The notes: generated by a model from the sequence alone, not told the origin. Positions 43,618 through 54,415 are shown, counted from the first letter of the stretch. The stretch: 64,000 nucleotides of DNA from Microvirga sp. 17 mud 1-3 (GCF_003151255.1 NZ_CP029481.1:1984001-2048000); one strand, 5' to 3'. A program made the numbers and translations.

Positions 43618-44859
43618 TCAATAGGCGGTCTCGGACAGGCCGTGGGAATCGATCCGTTTCGGAGCGAGCCCATCCGCCGCCAGGGCTTCGAATATCTCCC
43701 ATGTATGTTGTCTGTCGCGGGTTTCGATGGTGATGTCGATGGAAACCCCTTTGGCCGGGACGTCGAGGAAGAGACGCCCGTGCGAAACCTCCAGGATATT
43801 GGCCCCGAGATCCCCGAGCCGGGTCGCCACCTTGCCGAGGAGGCCGGGACGGTCGTTCGACGTGATCCGGAACGAGGTGATGCGCTCGTCCCGCTCCAGT
43901 TCGCGAACCATGACGGAGGCGAGGATGCGGGCATCGATGTTGCCGCCGCAGAGCACGAGGCCGACCCGCTTGCCCTTGAAACGCTCCGGCTGCGCCAGCA
44001 TGGCCGCGAGCCCCGCCGCACCGGCGCCCTCCGCCATAGTCCGCTGCAGGGTCGCATAGGCGTTGACGGCCCGCTCGATGAGCGGCTCCTCGACCAGGAT
44101 GATGTCGGAGACCAGGTCCCGCACGATAGGCAGGGGGAGCTGCCCCACGGCCTTCACGGCAATGCCCTCCGCAAGCGTCGCGCCGCCGATGGGCCTATCC
44201 TCGTGGCGGATCGCGTTCTGGAACGAGGGATAGAGCGCCGCCTCGACGCCGATGATTTCGATCGAGGGATTGATGGCCTTGACCGCGACCGCAATGCCCG
44301 AGATCAGCCCGCCGCCTCCGATGGGCACGACGATCTGGTCGAGATCCGGCGCGTCTTCCAGGATTTCCAGGCCGATGGTGCCCTGGCCGGCCATGATCTT
44401 GGGGTCGTCATAGGGATGTACGAGGACAAGCCCCTCGGCAGCCGCGATCTCGCGGGCCCGGTCGGCCGATTCGTAAAGGGTCTCTCCGTGCAGGACGACC
44501 CGCGCTCCATAGGAGCGGGTGTTCTCGGCCTTCACCATGGGCGTGCCCACGGGCATCACGATGGTGGCCGGGATGCCGAGGCGCCGTGCGTGGTAAGCCA
44601 CGGCCTGCGCGTGATTGCCGGCCGACATGGCGATCACGCCGCGGCGGCGCTCCTCGGGCGTGAGGCTTTCGAGCTTGACCACCGCTCCGCGCTCCTTGAA
44701 CGAGCCGGTCGGCTGCATGTTCTCATGCTTGACGCAGACGGTCGCGCCAGTCAGGTGCGACAGGCGTGGGGCCGGGACCAGAGGAGTGCGCAGCACTTGG
44801 CCCCGTATGGTGGCGGCGGCGCTCTTCACGTCGTCGATGGTGATGGCAAAGTCTGCCAA
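43618..44859 (-). CDS. ilvA: Threonine ammonia-lyase
   Basis: 413 residues. A PLP-dependent deaminase converting threonine to 2-oxobutyrate for isoleucine synthesis or threonine catabolism. The PLP lysine is in PTGSFKERGA and the phosphate loop is IGGGGLISG. A single ACT domain occupies the last 80 residues (FRITSNDRPGLLGKVATRLG). Length and one ACT domain match the short TdcB-with-ACT type rather than long IlvA with two, so the symbol is by family convention. Confidence 0.92.
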   Translation of the reverse strand: MADFAITIDDVKSAAATIRGQVLRTPLVPAPRLSHLTGATVCVKHENMQPTGSFKERGAVVKLESLTPEERRRGVIAMSAGNHAQAVAYHARRLGIPATIVMPVGTPMVKAENTRSYGARVVLHGETLYESADRAREIAAAEGLVLVHPYDDPKIMAGQGTIGLEILEDAPDLDQIVVPIGGGGLISGIAVAVKAINPSIEIIGVEAALYPSFQNAIRHEDRPIGGATLAEGIAVKAVGQLPLPIVRDLVSDIILVEEPLIERAVNAYATLQRTMAEGAGAAGLAAMLAQPERFKGKRVGLVLCGGNIDARILASVMVRELERDERITSFRITSNDRPGLLGKVATRLGDLGANILEVSHGRLFLDVPAKGVSIDITIETRDRQHTWEIFEALAADGLAPKRIDSHGLSETAY

Positions 44860-44892
44860 GATATCCTCCGGTTCTTCTTGTCGTCCCGTTCG

Positions 44893-46248
44893 TCAGACGC
44901 TGCGCGGTGTCAGCTCCCTCATGCCGAGAAGGCCTCCCGGACGAAAGATCAGAAACACCACCAGGGCGGCATAGAGCGCCATGTCCCGGGCCTCGATGGG
45001 TAGATAAGCGGACCAGAGGGTTTCGAACAATCCCACTGCGACCCCGCCCATGAGCGCGCCCGGAATCGAACCGATGCCGCCGATCACGGCAGCGATCAGC
45101 GCCTTCAGCCCGTACTGGAAACCGCCCGCAAAGCCCAGGCCGCCATATTGCGCGACGATCAGCATGCCTGAGAGGCCCGCCATGCCGCCCGCGAGCGCGA
45201 GGGTCTGGACGAGAAGGCGGTCACCATCGATGCCGAAGAGCGTGGCGGCGCGGGAATCGTCCGCATAAGCTCGCCAGGCGAGACCGAACTCCGTCGCCTT
45301 CATCAGGAAGATCAGGCCCAAGGCGGCGAAGAGCCCGATCGAGGCGGTCACGAGAGAGAGCGGCGTCAGGGTCACGAGGAAATCGCCCGCCCGGGCGAGC
45401 GGCCATTGCTCCGACCAGACCGGCGGCAGCCAGACCGTGACCGGGCTCTGCACCAGCCTCAGATATTCCATCAGGAACAGGGACAGGCCGACCGTCGCGA
45501 TCAGGCTCGGCTGGCTGCTGGCGGTCCGGATCCGTCCGATGGTGAAGATGCCGCCCACGGCACCATGCATGGCGGCCGCGAACAGGGCCGCGAGCAGCCC
45601 TGCCGCGAGCCCGACCACCGGGGTGCTGATACCGGCCGCGAGCGCGATGGACGCTCCCGCCACGGTGGCGGCGGAGCCGACCGCCGCGAGTTCTCCGAAG
45701 GCGAGATTGATCCGCCCGCTGAGGCCGAACACGAGCGCATAGGCGACCGCGAGGAGGGCGTAGATGGCCGTGCGGGGCAGGCTGGCGACGAGTTGCTGGA
45801 GCGAATAGGCAGCTTCGGCCGGGATCTCGGCCACCTCCGCCAGGGGCGGGCTTCCGGGGTCGTTCGCCACGCCCTCCGGCGTGTCGATGTAGTAGTGCTT
45901 GAGGAAATAGAGGCTGGCGCCGGAGATGGGGCCGCTCTCAGTCGCCAGAGCCGTCATCTCCGCCTTGTCGGGCGAAAGCCCTTCTGCCGCGAACCGGCAG
46001 AGCACGAAACGGTCGAGGGGAGGCCGGTCGGGGTATTCGGCCGCGTAGAAGATCACGAGGCTGTGCGGGCCTTGACCCCGCTCCACCCGTTGCACCGTGA
46101 TCCGCGCTCCCGGATTGACGGCCGGCAGGGCGGTCCGGCAGACCCGGGTCTGCTCCGCGTCTATCGACAGAGCACAGCCGGACATAAGCGCCAAGGCCGC
46201 TCCAAGCAGGGCAAGCCGCCATGCTCGAAACGGGCCGGGGTGAGCCAT
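44893..46248 (-). CDS. LivH-type branched-chain amino acid permease with lipoprotein-like N-terminal domain
   Basis: 451 residues, about 150 longer than LivH. The N-terminus has a signal with a lipobox-like LALMSGC (Cys25), then a soluble stretch of about 130 residues containing Cys37 and Cys83. From about 155 on it is a standard LivH permease (YALVFGLSGRINLAFGE; the EAA-like loop RAYADDSRAATLFGID; GGIGSIPGALMGG). No LivM, LivG, LivF or LivK gene is adjacent; it lies between hemB (9 bp) and ilvA (33 bp). Whether Cys25 is lipidated is unproven: position -3 is Met, which is unusual. Confidence 0.87.
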   Translation of the reverse strand: MAHPGPFRAWRLALLGAALALMSGCALSIDAEQTRVCRTALPAVNPGARITVQRVERGQGPHSLVIFYAAEYPDRPPLDRFVLCRFAAEGLSPDKAEMTALATESGPISGASLYFLKHYYIDTPEGVANDPGSPPLAEVAEIPAEAAYSLQQLVASLPRTAIYALLAVAYALVFGLSGRINLAFGELAAVGSAATVAGASIALAAGISTPVVGLAAGLLAALFAAAMHGAVGGIFTIGRIRTASSQPSLIATVGLSLFLMEYLRLVQSPVTVWLPPVWSEQWPLARAGDFLVTLTPLSLVTASIGLFAALGLIFLMKATEFGLAWRAYADDSRAATLFGIDGDRLLVQTLALAGGMAGLSGMLIVAQYGGLGFAGGFQYGLKALIAAVIGGIGSIPGALMGGVAVGLFETLWSAYLPIEARDMALYAALVVFLIFRPGGLLGMRELTPRSV

Positions 46249-46257
46249 GGAGGGCGA

Positions 46258-47364
<1,107 letters not shown>

Positions 47365-47506
47365 CTAAAAAAGGTCCCGGCGCCGCATGAGAGGGTTGCG
47401 GCGCGGCGGTCCCGCCTCCAAGCTCGCAAGCTCGGCCGCAGGCGCAATTGACGGTCCCGCAGGCTCTTGTTTTATGCCCTTGGAACCGAAGGACGGAAGG
47501 TCTCCC

Positions 47507-48559
47507 ATGGACCACAGCACGGACATCCTCTGCGAGCGGCAAGGAGCGGCGGGCCTCGTCACGCTCAACCGGCCCCGGGCCCTCAATGCCCTGAATCTCG
47601 GCATGGTCGAGGAGATGACCCGGGCGCTGGAAGCCTGGGCGAAGGATCCGGCCGTCACGCGGGTCGTCGTTCTGGGGGCAGGCGAGAAGGCCTTCTGCGC
47701 CGGTGGGGATATCCGCCATCTGACGGAGCTCGGGCGGGAGGGCCGCAAGGCGGAGGCGCTGGATTTCTGGCGGGAGGAATACCGGCTGAACGCCCTGATC
47801 AAGCGGTACCCGAAGCCCTACGTGTCGCTGATCGACGGGATCGTCATGGGCGGGGGCGTCGGGATATCCCTTCACGGCAGCCATCGGGTCGCGGGGGAGC
47901 GCTATCTTTTCGCCATGCCGGAAGTCGGGATTGGCTTCTTCCCGGATGTCGGCGCCACTTATGCGCTGCCGCGCCTCCCCGGCGAGATGGGCATGTACAT
48001 CGCCCTGACGGGCGAGCGGATCCGCCGCGCCGACGCCGTTCTGCTGGGCCTCGCCACCCATGCGGTGGATAGCGGGCGCATGGGGGAGGTGCGGGAGGCC
48101 CTGGTTGCCGGAATGCCCGTGGAGGAGGTCCTGGCAGGCGCCAGCGTCGATCCGGGCCCAGCGCCGCTTGCGGCCCATCGTGAACTGATCGACGCCTGTT
48201 TCTCCGCCGAGAGCGTCCCGGCGATCCTCCGGCGCCTCGATAAGGCGGCCGAAAAGGGCTCGGAGCATGCCGGTACCCTTGCGGCCACCATTCGGACGAA
48301 GTCCCCGACCAGCCTCTCGATTGCCTTCGAGCAGGTGCGGCGGGGGCGTTCGCTCGATTTCGTGGAGGCGATGCGCACCGAGTTCCGCATCGTGTCGCGG
48401 ATCATCGACGGACACGACTTCTACGAAGGCGTGCGGGCAACCCTGGTCGACAAGGACGGGGCACCCCAATGGCGGCCCGCGACCCTGGACGCCCTCGACC
48501 CGGCGACCGTGGACGGCTATTTCGGCGGTCTCGGCCCCGATGAACTGGAGATTGCCTGA
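47507..48559 (+). CDS. 3-hydroxyisobutyryl-CoA hydrolase (enoyl-CoA hydratase/isomerase family)
   Basis: 350 residues, crotonase fold but about 90 longer than a hydratase, as in HIBYL-CoA hydrolases of valine degradation. Oxyanion-hole and specificity motifs: KAFCAGGDIRHL, DGIVMGGGVGISLHGSHR and PEVGIGFFPDVGATY, the last being typical of the hydrolase. The ATG at 47507 is chosen over an upstream in-frame ATG. Its stop overlaps the next start. No other valine-catabolic gene is in the window. Confidence 0.88.
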   Translation: MDHSTDILCERQGAAGLVTLNRPRALNALNLGMVEEMTRALEAWAKDPAVTRVVVLGAGEKAFCAGGDIRHLTELGREGRKAEALDFWREEYRLNALIKRYPKPYVSLIDGIVMGGGVGISLHGSHRVAGERYLFAMPEVGIGFFPDVGATYALPRLPGEMGMYIALTGERIRRADAVLLGLATHAVDSGRMGEVREALVAGMPVEEVLAGASVDPGPAPLAAHRELIDACFSAESVPAILRRLDKAAEKGSEHAGTLAATIRTKSPTSLSIAFEQVRRGRSLDFVEAMRTEFRIVSRIIDGHDFYEGVRATLVDKDGAPQWRPATLDALDPATVDGYFGGLGPDELEIA

Positions 48560-49014
48560 TGCCCCGTTCCGCCAGCCAGAAGGGCACCCTCGACCTGGCC
48601 AAGGACCATGCCTCGGACCGGATCGAGGAGCGGCCGGCCTCGCCCGCCGCCCTGCGCTGGGGGTTCGTCCTCACCTGGTACATGCGGATCCTCGCGATCC
48701 TGTGGATCATGAAGGGCCTGAGCGCCTGGGCGTTGATTCTCGGGATCTGGACGCCCGGCCATTTCGAGAGCCGCACCACCGGCTACCAGGCGACCATCAT
48801 CTACTTCGCCATCATCGATCTCATCGCCGCCGTCGGGCTGTGGATGGGAAGTTCCTGGGGCGGCATCATGTGGCTCCTGGCCGTCATGAGCCATCTGGTT
48901 CTCGCGGCCTTCTTTCCGAGCGTCGTTTCCAGCGGCCTCCTGACAATGGCCTTTTTCTTCGCGCTGATCGCCGTCTACCTCGGCATCGCGTGGCTCGAGG
49001 CGCAGGAGAAGTAA
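48559..49014 (+). CDS. DUF6163-type four-helix membrane protein
   Basis: 151 residues. A hydrophilic N-terminus of about 35 residues, then four membrane helices (WYMRILAILWIMKGLSAWAL; ATIIYFAIIDLIAAVGLW; GGIMWLLAVMSHLVLAAFF; LLTMAFFFALIAVYLGIAW). I recognise the layout as the DUF6163 family of Rhizobiales, function unknown. The ATG overlaps the preceding stop (TGATG), so it is translationally coupled to the hydrolase. Confidence 0.75.
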   Translation: MPRSASQKGTLDLAKDHASDRIEERPASPAALRWGFVLTWYMRILAILWIMKGLSAWALILGIWTPGHFESRTTGYQATIIYFAIIDLIAAVGLWMGSSWGGIMWLLAVMSHLVLAAFFPSVVSSGLLTMAFFFALIAVYLGIAWLEAQEK

Positions 49015-49335
49015 ATCCGGCGTTCCCTAGGAAAGATGAGGCCGGGATGGCTAATACGTCCTCCGAGCCAGAAAAAGAGTCCTAGAAATAGGAATGCTCA
49101 CGAAAGAGTGTATCCGGAATCACACAGGCATGGGTTAGATAGGGAAATTGCGGGATCAAAAGCCTAAAGGAGCCTCGGACCTGCCGGATTTGCCATAAAT
49201 CGGCCCCGATGTTCCCTGTTTTCGATACCGTTCCTTAATTCAATCCCGGCATTTTCCGCTGAGATTGAAAGTGGTTAAGGAAAGAGTTCCTCTGCTTTCG
49301 CCTCGCTCTTGCAACAACCGGAAAAGCCTGCGCTC
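49015..49335. other. Intergenic region before the L,D-transpeptidase gene
   Basis: 321 bp, relatively AT-rich, no credible gene or tRNA. A notable inverted repeat lies at 49231-49282 (listed separately). The region must contain the transpeptidase promoter; no confident boxes are visible. Confidence 0.5.
49231..49282 (+). promoter_or_regulatory. Bulged 15-bp hairpin in the L,D-transpeptidase leader
   Basis: TTCCTTAATTCAATC (49231-49245) pairs with GATTGAA (49263-49269) and TTAAGGAA (49275-49282) around a 5-nt bulge, AGTGG. It ends 53 bp before the ATG. It lacks a following T-run, so a regulatory leader or operator is more likely than a terminator; no known family is recognised. Confidence 0.45.
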
Positions 49336-50604
49336 ATGTTGTCTCGCCGCACCCTTCTGACAGGATCGCTCGCCCTCGTCTTCACGCCGGTCACGGCGGC
49401 CTTGGCTCAGCAATTTGCCGGGAATCAGGCCGAGTGGTCGCAGAACTACGAGTCCGTGTCCCGCACGCGTGTGCAGCGCACCTCGACGCCGATGGTCTCC
49501 CAGGAAGCCCTGGCCGCCACCGAGCAGATGATCGCCTATTACAAGAATATTGCGGCTCGTGGCGGCTGGCAGTCCGTCCAGGGCGTCCAGGGCCTTCGCG
49601 TCGGCTCGAAGAGCCCGGCCGTGGTCGCGTTGCGCCAGCGCCTCATCATCTCCGGCGATCTCGACCAGACCGCCGGCGAATCGCCGATCTACGATTCTTA
49701 CGTTGAGGCCGGCGTCCGTCGCTTCCAGGCTCGCCACGGCATCAGCTCAACCGGCACCATGACGGCCTCGACGGTCGCGGCCATGAACGTGCCCGTGGAC
49801 GTGCGCATCCGGCAGCTCGAGATCAACGTGGCGCGCCTCCGCAGCCTGGTGGCCGGCGGCCTTCCCAACCGTTACGTGGTCGCCAACATCCCGGCCGCCC
49901 TGGTCGAGACGGTGGAGGGCGGCGTCGTCCATACCCGCCACGCCGCCGGAGTCGGCAAGAGCGACCGCCAGTCGCCGCTCCTGAACACCAAGGTGGTCGA
50001 GGTCAACTTCAACCCCTTCTGGACCGTGCCTGCTTCGATCATCAAGAAGGACCTGATCCCGAAGATGCAGAAGGAGCCGAACTACCTGACGGACAACAAG
50101 ATCCGTATCTTCAACGGGAATACGGAGCTGAGCCCGAGCCAGGTGAACTGGTTCTCGGACGAGGCGACCCGCTACCGCTTCCGTCAGGATCCGGGCGGCG
50201 AGCTCAACTCCATGGGCTTCGTGCGCATCAACATCCCGAACCAGCACGGCGTCTACATGCACGATACGCCCTCGAAGGGCATCTTCGGCGACGACTTCCG
50301 TTTCGTGTCCTCGGGCTGCATCCGCGTGCAGAACGTGCGCGACTACATCGAGTGGCTCCTGAAGGACACGCCCGGCTGGAGCCGCGAGCAGATCGACGCG
50401 ACCTTCAAGTCCGGCGAGCGCGTCGACGCCCGCCTGGCGCAGCCGGTTCCGATCCACTGGATCTACATGACCGCCTGGGCGACCCCGGACGGACTCGTCC
50501 AGTTCCGCGACGACATCTACAACAAGGACGGTCTCGGCAACGCCATTCCGGTGGCGAGCCGCACCCCGACCGAGCCGGACGAAGAGATGTTCCTGCAGAA
50601 CTGA
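49336..50604 (+). CDS. L,D-transpeptidase (YcbB-like, YkuD domain)
   Basis: 422 residues. The N-terminus MLSRRTLLTGSLALVFTP resembles a twin-arginine signal, cut near ALAQQ. A peptidoglycan-binding domain follows (LRVGSKSPAVVALRQRL, RRFQARHGI), then a YkuD domain with HDTPSK and the catalytic Cys in VSSGCIRVQN. It makes 3-3 crosslinks in peptidoglycan or anchors outer-membrane proteins, an activity prominent in polar-growing Rhizobiales. ATG 49336 is chosen for the signal peptide. A terminator follows. Confidence 0.92.
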   Translation: MLSRRTLLTGSLALVFTPVTAALAQQFAGNQAEWSQNYESVSRTRVQRTSTPMVSQEALAATEQMIAYYKNIAARGGWQSVQGVQGLRVGSKSPAVVALRQRLIISGDLDQTAGESPIYDSYVEAGVRRFQARHGISSTGTMTASTVAAMNVPVDVRIRQLEINVARLRSLVAGGLPNRYVVANIPAALVETVEGGVVHTRHAAGVGKSDRQSPLLNTKVVEVNFNPFWTVPASIIKKDLIPKMQKEPNYLTDNKIRIFNGNTELSPSQVNWFSDEATRYRFRQDPGGELNSMGFVRINIPNQHGVYMHDTPSKGIFGDDFRFVSSGCIRVQNVRDYIEWLLKDTPGWSREQIDATFKSGERVDARLAQPVPIHWIYMTAWATPDGLVQFRDDIYNKDGLGNAIPVASRTPTEPDEEMFLQN

Positions 50605-50631
50605 CGGTCCGACCGCTCCTGAATGCCGCGA

Positions 50632-50665
50632 CAGCCCGCCCGAAAGGCGGGCTGCGCTCATTTTT
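50632..50665 (+). terminator. Intrinsic terminator after the L,D-transpeptidase
   Basis: 9-bp stem CAGCCCGCC (50632-50640) / GGCGGGCTG (50646-50654), loop CGAAA, with TTTTT starting 6 bases later at 50661. It separates the transpeptidase from glyA. Confidence 0.7.
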
Positions 50666-50810
50666 GGCGGGTGCTCCATGCGGCTTTGCGCGGTTCCATC
50701 GGCCATGTTAAAGGCCTGGAACCACAGTTCGACGAGATTGCCGCGGGACGCTGGATCGCACGAGCCCGCTCCCCACATTCAGGCGGCAATCGCAGCAGGC
50801 GAGGTTTCCC

Positions 50811-52115
50811 ATGAGCGCGAGCGAAGCGGCACGCAGCCATCTGTCCAATTCCTTCTTCTCGGCAAGCCTCGCCGACAGCGATCCGGAGATCGCCCGTGCC
50901 ATCGGGCTCGAGCTCGGGCGCCAGCGCGAGGAAATCGAGCTGATCGCCTCCGAGAACATCGTCTCCCGGGCCGTCCTGGAGGCCCAGGGCTCGGTGATGA
51001 CCAACAAGTACGCGGAAGGTTATCCGGGCCGGCGCTATTACGGCGGCTGCCAGTTCGTCGACATGGCCGAGGAACTCGCCATCGAGCGCGCCAAGCGCCT
51101 GTTCGACTGCAAGTTCGCCAACGTCCAGCCGAATTCCGGCAGCCAGGCCAATCAGGCGGTGTTCATGGCTCTGATGAAGCCGGGCGACACCTTCATGGGG
51201 CTCGACCTTGCCTGCGGCGGTCACCTGACCCACGGCTCCCCTGTCAACATGTCGGGCAAGTGGTTCAACGTGGTCAGCTACAAGGTCCGGCCCGACGACC
51301 AGATCATCGACATGGACGAGGTGGCTGAGCTCGCCCGTGAGCACAGGCCCAAAGTCATCGTGGCCGGCGGCTCGGCCTATTCGCGCTTCTGGGATTTCGC
51401 CCGCTTCCGCGAGATCGCCGACGAGGTCGGGGCCTATTTCATGGTTGATATCGCGCATTTCGCCGGTCTCGTGGCCGGCGGGGCGCATCCTTCGCCGTTC
51501 CCCCATGCGCATGTGGTCACCACCACGACCCATAAGACCCTGCGCGGCCCGCGCGGCGGCATGATCCTCACCAACGAGGAGGATCTGGCCAAGAAGATCA
51601 ACTCGGCCATCTTCCCGGGCCTCCAGGGCGGTCCGCTCATGCACGTGATCGCCGCGAAGGCGGTCGCTTTCGGCGAGGCCCTGCGGCCCGAATTCAAGCT
51701 CTACGCCCGTTCGGTGGTCGAGAACGCCAAGGTTCTGGCCGACACGATGGTGTCGGGCGGCTATGCGATCGTGGCCGGCGGCACGGACAATCACCTGATG
51801 CTGGTAGACCTGCGCCCGAAGAAGCTCACCGGTAAGGCCGCCGAGGCGGCGCTGGGCCGCGCCCACATCACCTGCAACAAGAACGGCGTCCCGTTCGATC
51901 CCGAGAAGCCGATGGTGACCTCGGGCATCCGCCTCGGCACCCCGGCCGCCACCTCCCGCGGCTTCGGCGTGGCCGAGTTCAAGAAGGTGGGCGAGCTGAT
52001 CGTCGAGACCCTGGACGGGCTTGCCCGGCACGGGGACGAGGCGAACGACGCCGTCGAGGCCTCGGTCAAGGGCCGGGTCCACGAACTGACCCGCCGTTTC
52101 CCCATTTACGGCTGA
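50811..52115 (+). CDS. glyA: Serine hydroxymethyltransferase
   Basis: 434 residues. PLP enzyme interconverting serine and glycine with transfer of C1 to tetrahydrofolate. Motifs: [27 protein letters not shown], and the PLP lysine region [16 protein letters not shown]. It heads the glyA-nrdR-ribD-ribE run. The 145 bp upstream of the ATG, after the terminator, would contain its promoter; I saw no glycine-riboswitch pattern there. Confidence 0.98.
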   Translation: MSASEAARSHLSNSFFSASLADSDPEIARAIGLELGRQREEIELIASENIVSRAVLEAQGSVMTNKYAEGYPGRRYYGGCQFVDMAEELAIERAKRLFDCKFANVQPNSGSQANQAVFMALMKPGDTFMGLDLACGGHLTHGSPVNMSGKWFNVVSYKVRPDDQIIDMDEVAELAREHRPKVIVAGGSAYSRFWDFARFREIADEVGAYFMVDIAHFAGLVAGGAHPSPFPHAHVVTTTTHKTLRGPRGGMILTNEEDLAKKINSAIFPGLQGGPLMHVIAAKAVAFGEALRPEFKLYARSVVENAKVLADTMVSGGYAIVAGGTDNHLMLVDLRPKKLTGKAAEAALGRAHITCNKNGVPFDPEKPMVTSGIRLGTPAATSRGFGVAEFKKVGELIVETLDGLARHGDEANDAVEASVKGRVHELTRRFPIYG

Positions 52116-52131
52116 GCGGCAGGCGGACGAC

Positions 52132-52638
52132 ATGCGTTGCCCCTATTGCGGGAGCCTCGACACGCAGGTGAAGGATTCCCGGCCGACGGATGATTCCTCG
52201 GCCATCCGCCGCCGGCGCGTCTGCCCCGATTGCGGCGGCCGGTTCACGACCTTCGAGCGCGTGCAGCTGCGCGAGCTCTTCGTCGTGAAGCGTTCCGGCC
52301 GGCGCATGCCCTTCGACCGGGACAAGCTCGAACGCTCCGTGGAGGTCGCGCTGCGCAAGCGGCCGGTCGAGCCGGAGCGGGTCGAGCGGATGCTCAACGG
52401 CATCGTCCGCCAGCTCGAGAGCATGGGCGACGCGGACGTGCCGAGCGAGACCGTGGGCGAACTCGTCATGGAGGGGCTGAAAGGTCTCGACGATGTGGCC
52501 TATGTGCGCTTCGCATCTGTCTATAAGAACTTCCGCGAAGCCAAGGATTTTGAAGAGATTCTCGGCCGTCTGGCCAATGAGGAGCCCGAGGCGGAGCCGT
52601 CCGGTCTGTCCGGAAAAAGCCCCGCGCAGTCCGAGTGA
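52132..52638 (+). CDS. nrdR: Transcriptional repressor NrdR
   Basis: 168 residues. An N-terminal zinc ribbon ([29 protein letters not shown]) with four Cys, then an ATP-cone domain ([19 protein letters not shown]). It senses ATP/dATP and represses ribonucleotide reductase genes; none is in this window. Located 16 bp after glyA, and its stop overlaps the ribD start; this order is conserved in alphaproteobacteria. Confidence 0.97.
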   Translation: MRCPYCGSLDTQVKDSRPTDDSSAIRRRRVCPDCGGRFTTFERVQLRELFVVKRSGRRMPFDRDKLERSVEVALRKRPVEPERVERMLNGIVRQLESMGDADVPSETVGELVMEGLKGLDDVAYVRFASVYKNFREAKDFEEILGRLANEEPEAEPSGLSGKSPAQSE

Positions 52639-53780
52639 TGGCCGCGTCGAAGTCCTCCGGTGACACCACGCCCGACAGAGCCGCGCGGGACCGCCGCCTC
52701 ATGGCGCTTGCAGTCGCGCTCGGTGCGCGCCAGCGCGGACTGACCTGGCCGAACCCTGCCGTGGGCGCAGTGCTGGTTGACGAGGCGGACGGCGAACCGC
52801 TGATCCTCGCCATCGGCGCGACCCAGCCCGGTGGACGGCCCCATGCCGAGCGCGTCGCCCTCGCGGCAGCCGGGGAGAGGGCTCGAGGCGCGACCCTCTA
52901 TGTGTCTCTTGAACCCTGCTCCCATCACGGCAGGACGCCGCCCTGTGCCGATGCGGTCGTGGAGGCGGGGATCGCCCGGGTGGTGTCGGCCCTGCCGGAT
53001 CCGGATCCGCGGGTCGCCGGGCAGGGCCATGATCGCCTGCGCCAGGCCGGGATCGCCGTGGAGGTCGGGTGCCTGGGCGAGGAGGCATGGCGCGCCCATC
53101 GCGGCCATATCGTGCGGGTCACGAAGGGACGTCCGGCCGTCACCGTGAAGCTCGCCCGGACCACGGAAGGCTTTGCGGGCGTGCGGCAAGGTCCGCGCCT
53201 GATGATCACCGGCGAGATCGCCAATGGCCGCGTCCACCTGATGCGCGCCCACGCGGATGCGGTCCTGGTCGGCCTCGGGACAATCCTGGCGGACGATCCA
53301 CTCCTCACGGTCCGCCTGCCGGGGCTGGAGGGCCGTTCGCCGCTGCGTATCGTCCTCGACAGCGGCTTGCGCATTCCCTTAGGGGCGCAGGTGGTCGCCA
53401 GGGCGCGGCGGCATCCAACCTGGGTCGTCACGACCGAAGGAGCGCCCATCGAGGCGGAGCGCGCCCTTGCGGCCGCAGGGGTCGAAATCCTGCGCGTGCC
53501 GGCGGATCCTGATGGTCGTGTATCCCTGCCGGAGGCCCTGCGCCGCCTTGCCGAGCGGGGTCTCACGAGCCTCTTCTGCGAGGGTGGGCCCGCCCTGGCC
53601 GATGCCCTGGCGCGGCAGGATCTGGTGGATGAGCTCGTTCTCGTCACCGGCGGCTCGGGCCGGGGGCGGGGCGATGTCCCGGCCTTAGGTTCTGCCCTTC
53701 AGGAAAGAATGGACGAGCTGCGGCTCGTCGGCGAGGAGCAGCTGGGCTCCGATCTGTTCATGTTCTGGGAGAAACCCTGA
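52638..53780 (+). CDS. ribD: Bifunctional riboflavin deaminase/reductase RibD
   Basis: 380 residues. The N-terminal cytidine-deaminase-like half has the zinc site PHAERVAL and SLEPCSHHGRTPPC; the C-terminal half is the NADPH-dependent reductase (VTVKLARTTEG, MRAHADAVLVGLGTILADDP). It performs steps two and three of riboflavin synthesis. The ATG at 52638 shares a base with the nrdR stop; a GTG three bases earlier is an alternative. It is coupled to ribE downstream. Confidence 0.97.
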   Translation: MAASKSSGDTTPDRAARDRRLMALAVALGARQRGLTWPNPAVGAVLVDEADGEPLILAIGATQPGGRPHAERVALAAAGERARGATLYVSLEPCSHHGRTPPCADAVVEAGIARVVSALPDPDPRVAGQGHDRLRQAGIAVEVGCLGEEAWRAHRGHIVRVTKGRPAVTVKLARTTEGFAGVRQGPRLMITGEIANGRVHLMRAHADAVLVGLGTILADDPLLTVRLPGLEGRSPLRIVLDSGLRIPLGAQVVARARRHPTWVVTTEGAPIEAERALAAAGVEILRVPADPDGRVSLPEALRRLAERGLTSLFCEGGPALADALARQDLVDELVLVTGGSGRGRGDVPALGSALQERMDELRLVGEEQLGSDLFMFWEKP

Positions 53781-54415
53781 TGTTTACCGGGATCGTCACC
53801 GATGTTGGCGAGGTTGTCGCAGCGGAAGGCGCTCAAGGAACCCTGCGTCGCCTGCGGATCAACGCGTCTTACGACCCGGCCTCCATTGCGCTCGGGGCTT
53901 CGATCGCGTGCGGCGGGCCGTGCCTCACGGTGGTAGCCGTCGGCCCCCGCGAGAACGGCTGCTGGTTCGACGTGGACGCGGCCAGCGAGACCCTGGAGCG
54001 CACCACGGTGCCGCACTGGGAGGTCGGGACCAAAATCAACCTGGAACGCTCCCTGAAAATCGGCGACGAACTCGGCGGCCATATCGTCACGGGTCACGTG
54101 GACGGGGTCGCGACCATCGTGGCGCGGGAAGGGATCACGGCGAGCGACGATCCATGGGGACCGACGGCCCGATTCTACATCAAGGCGCCGGCCGCGCTTG
54201 CGCCCTTCATTGCCGAGAAGGGCTCCGTCTGCCTCGACGGAACGTCACTGACCGTGAATTCCGTCACGGAGGACGTGTTCTCCGTGCTGATCATTCCCCA
54301 TACGCTCGCCGTCACGACCTGGGGCGAGCGGCAGGTCGGGGATCTTCTCAACCTGGAGGTCGATCTGATGGCGCGCTATGCCGCACGGCTTGCGGAGGCG
54401 CGCCGGGCGGGGTAG
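53780..54415 (+). CDS. ribE: Riboflavin synthase alpha chain
   Basis: 211 residues. Two lumazine-binding repeats, beginning MFTGIVTDVGEV and, in the second half, GGHIVTGHVDGVATI; the conserved CLDGTSLTVN-type motif is VCLDGTSLTVN. It dismutates two 6,7-dimethyl-8-ribityllumazine to riboflavin. The ATG overlaps the ribD stop. A 194-bp gap with a small hairpin (54488-54505) separates it from ribH; no FMN riboswitch is seen. Confidence 0.96.
   Translation: MFTGIVTDVGEVVAAEGAQGTLRRLRINASYDPASIALGASIACGGPCLTVVAVGPRENGCWFDVDAASETLERTTVPHWEVGTKINLERSLKIGDELGGHIVTGHVDGVATIVAREGITASDDPWGPTARFYIKAPAALAPFIAEKGSVCLDGTSLTVNSVTEDVFSVLIIPHTLAVTTWGERQVGDLLNLEVDLMARYAARLAEARRAG

Noticed and set aside
50666..50810. 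Glycine riboswitch before glyA
   Set aside because: No tandem aptamer-like conserved sequences could be found in the 145 bp.
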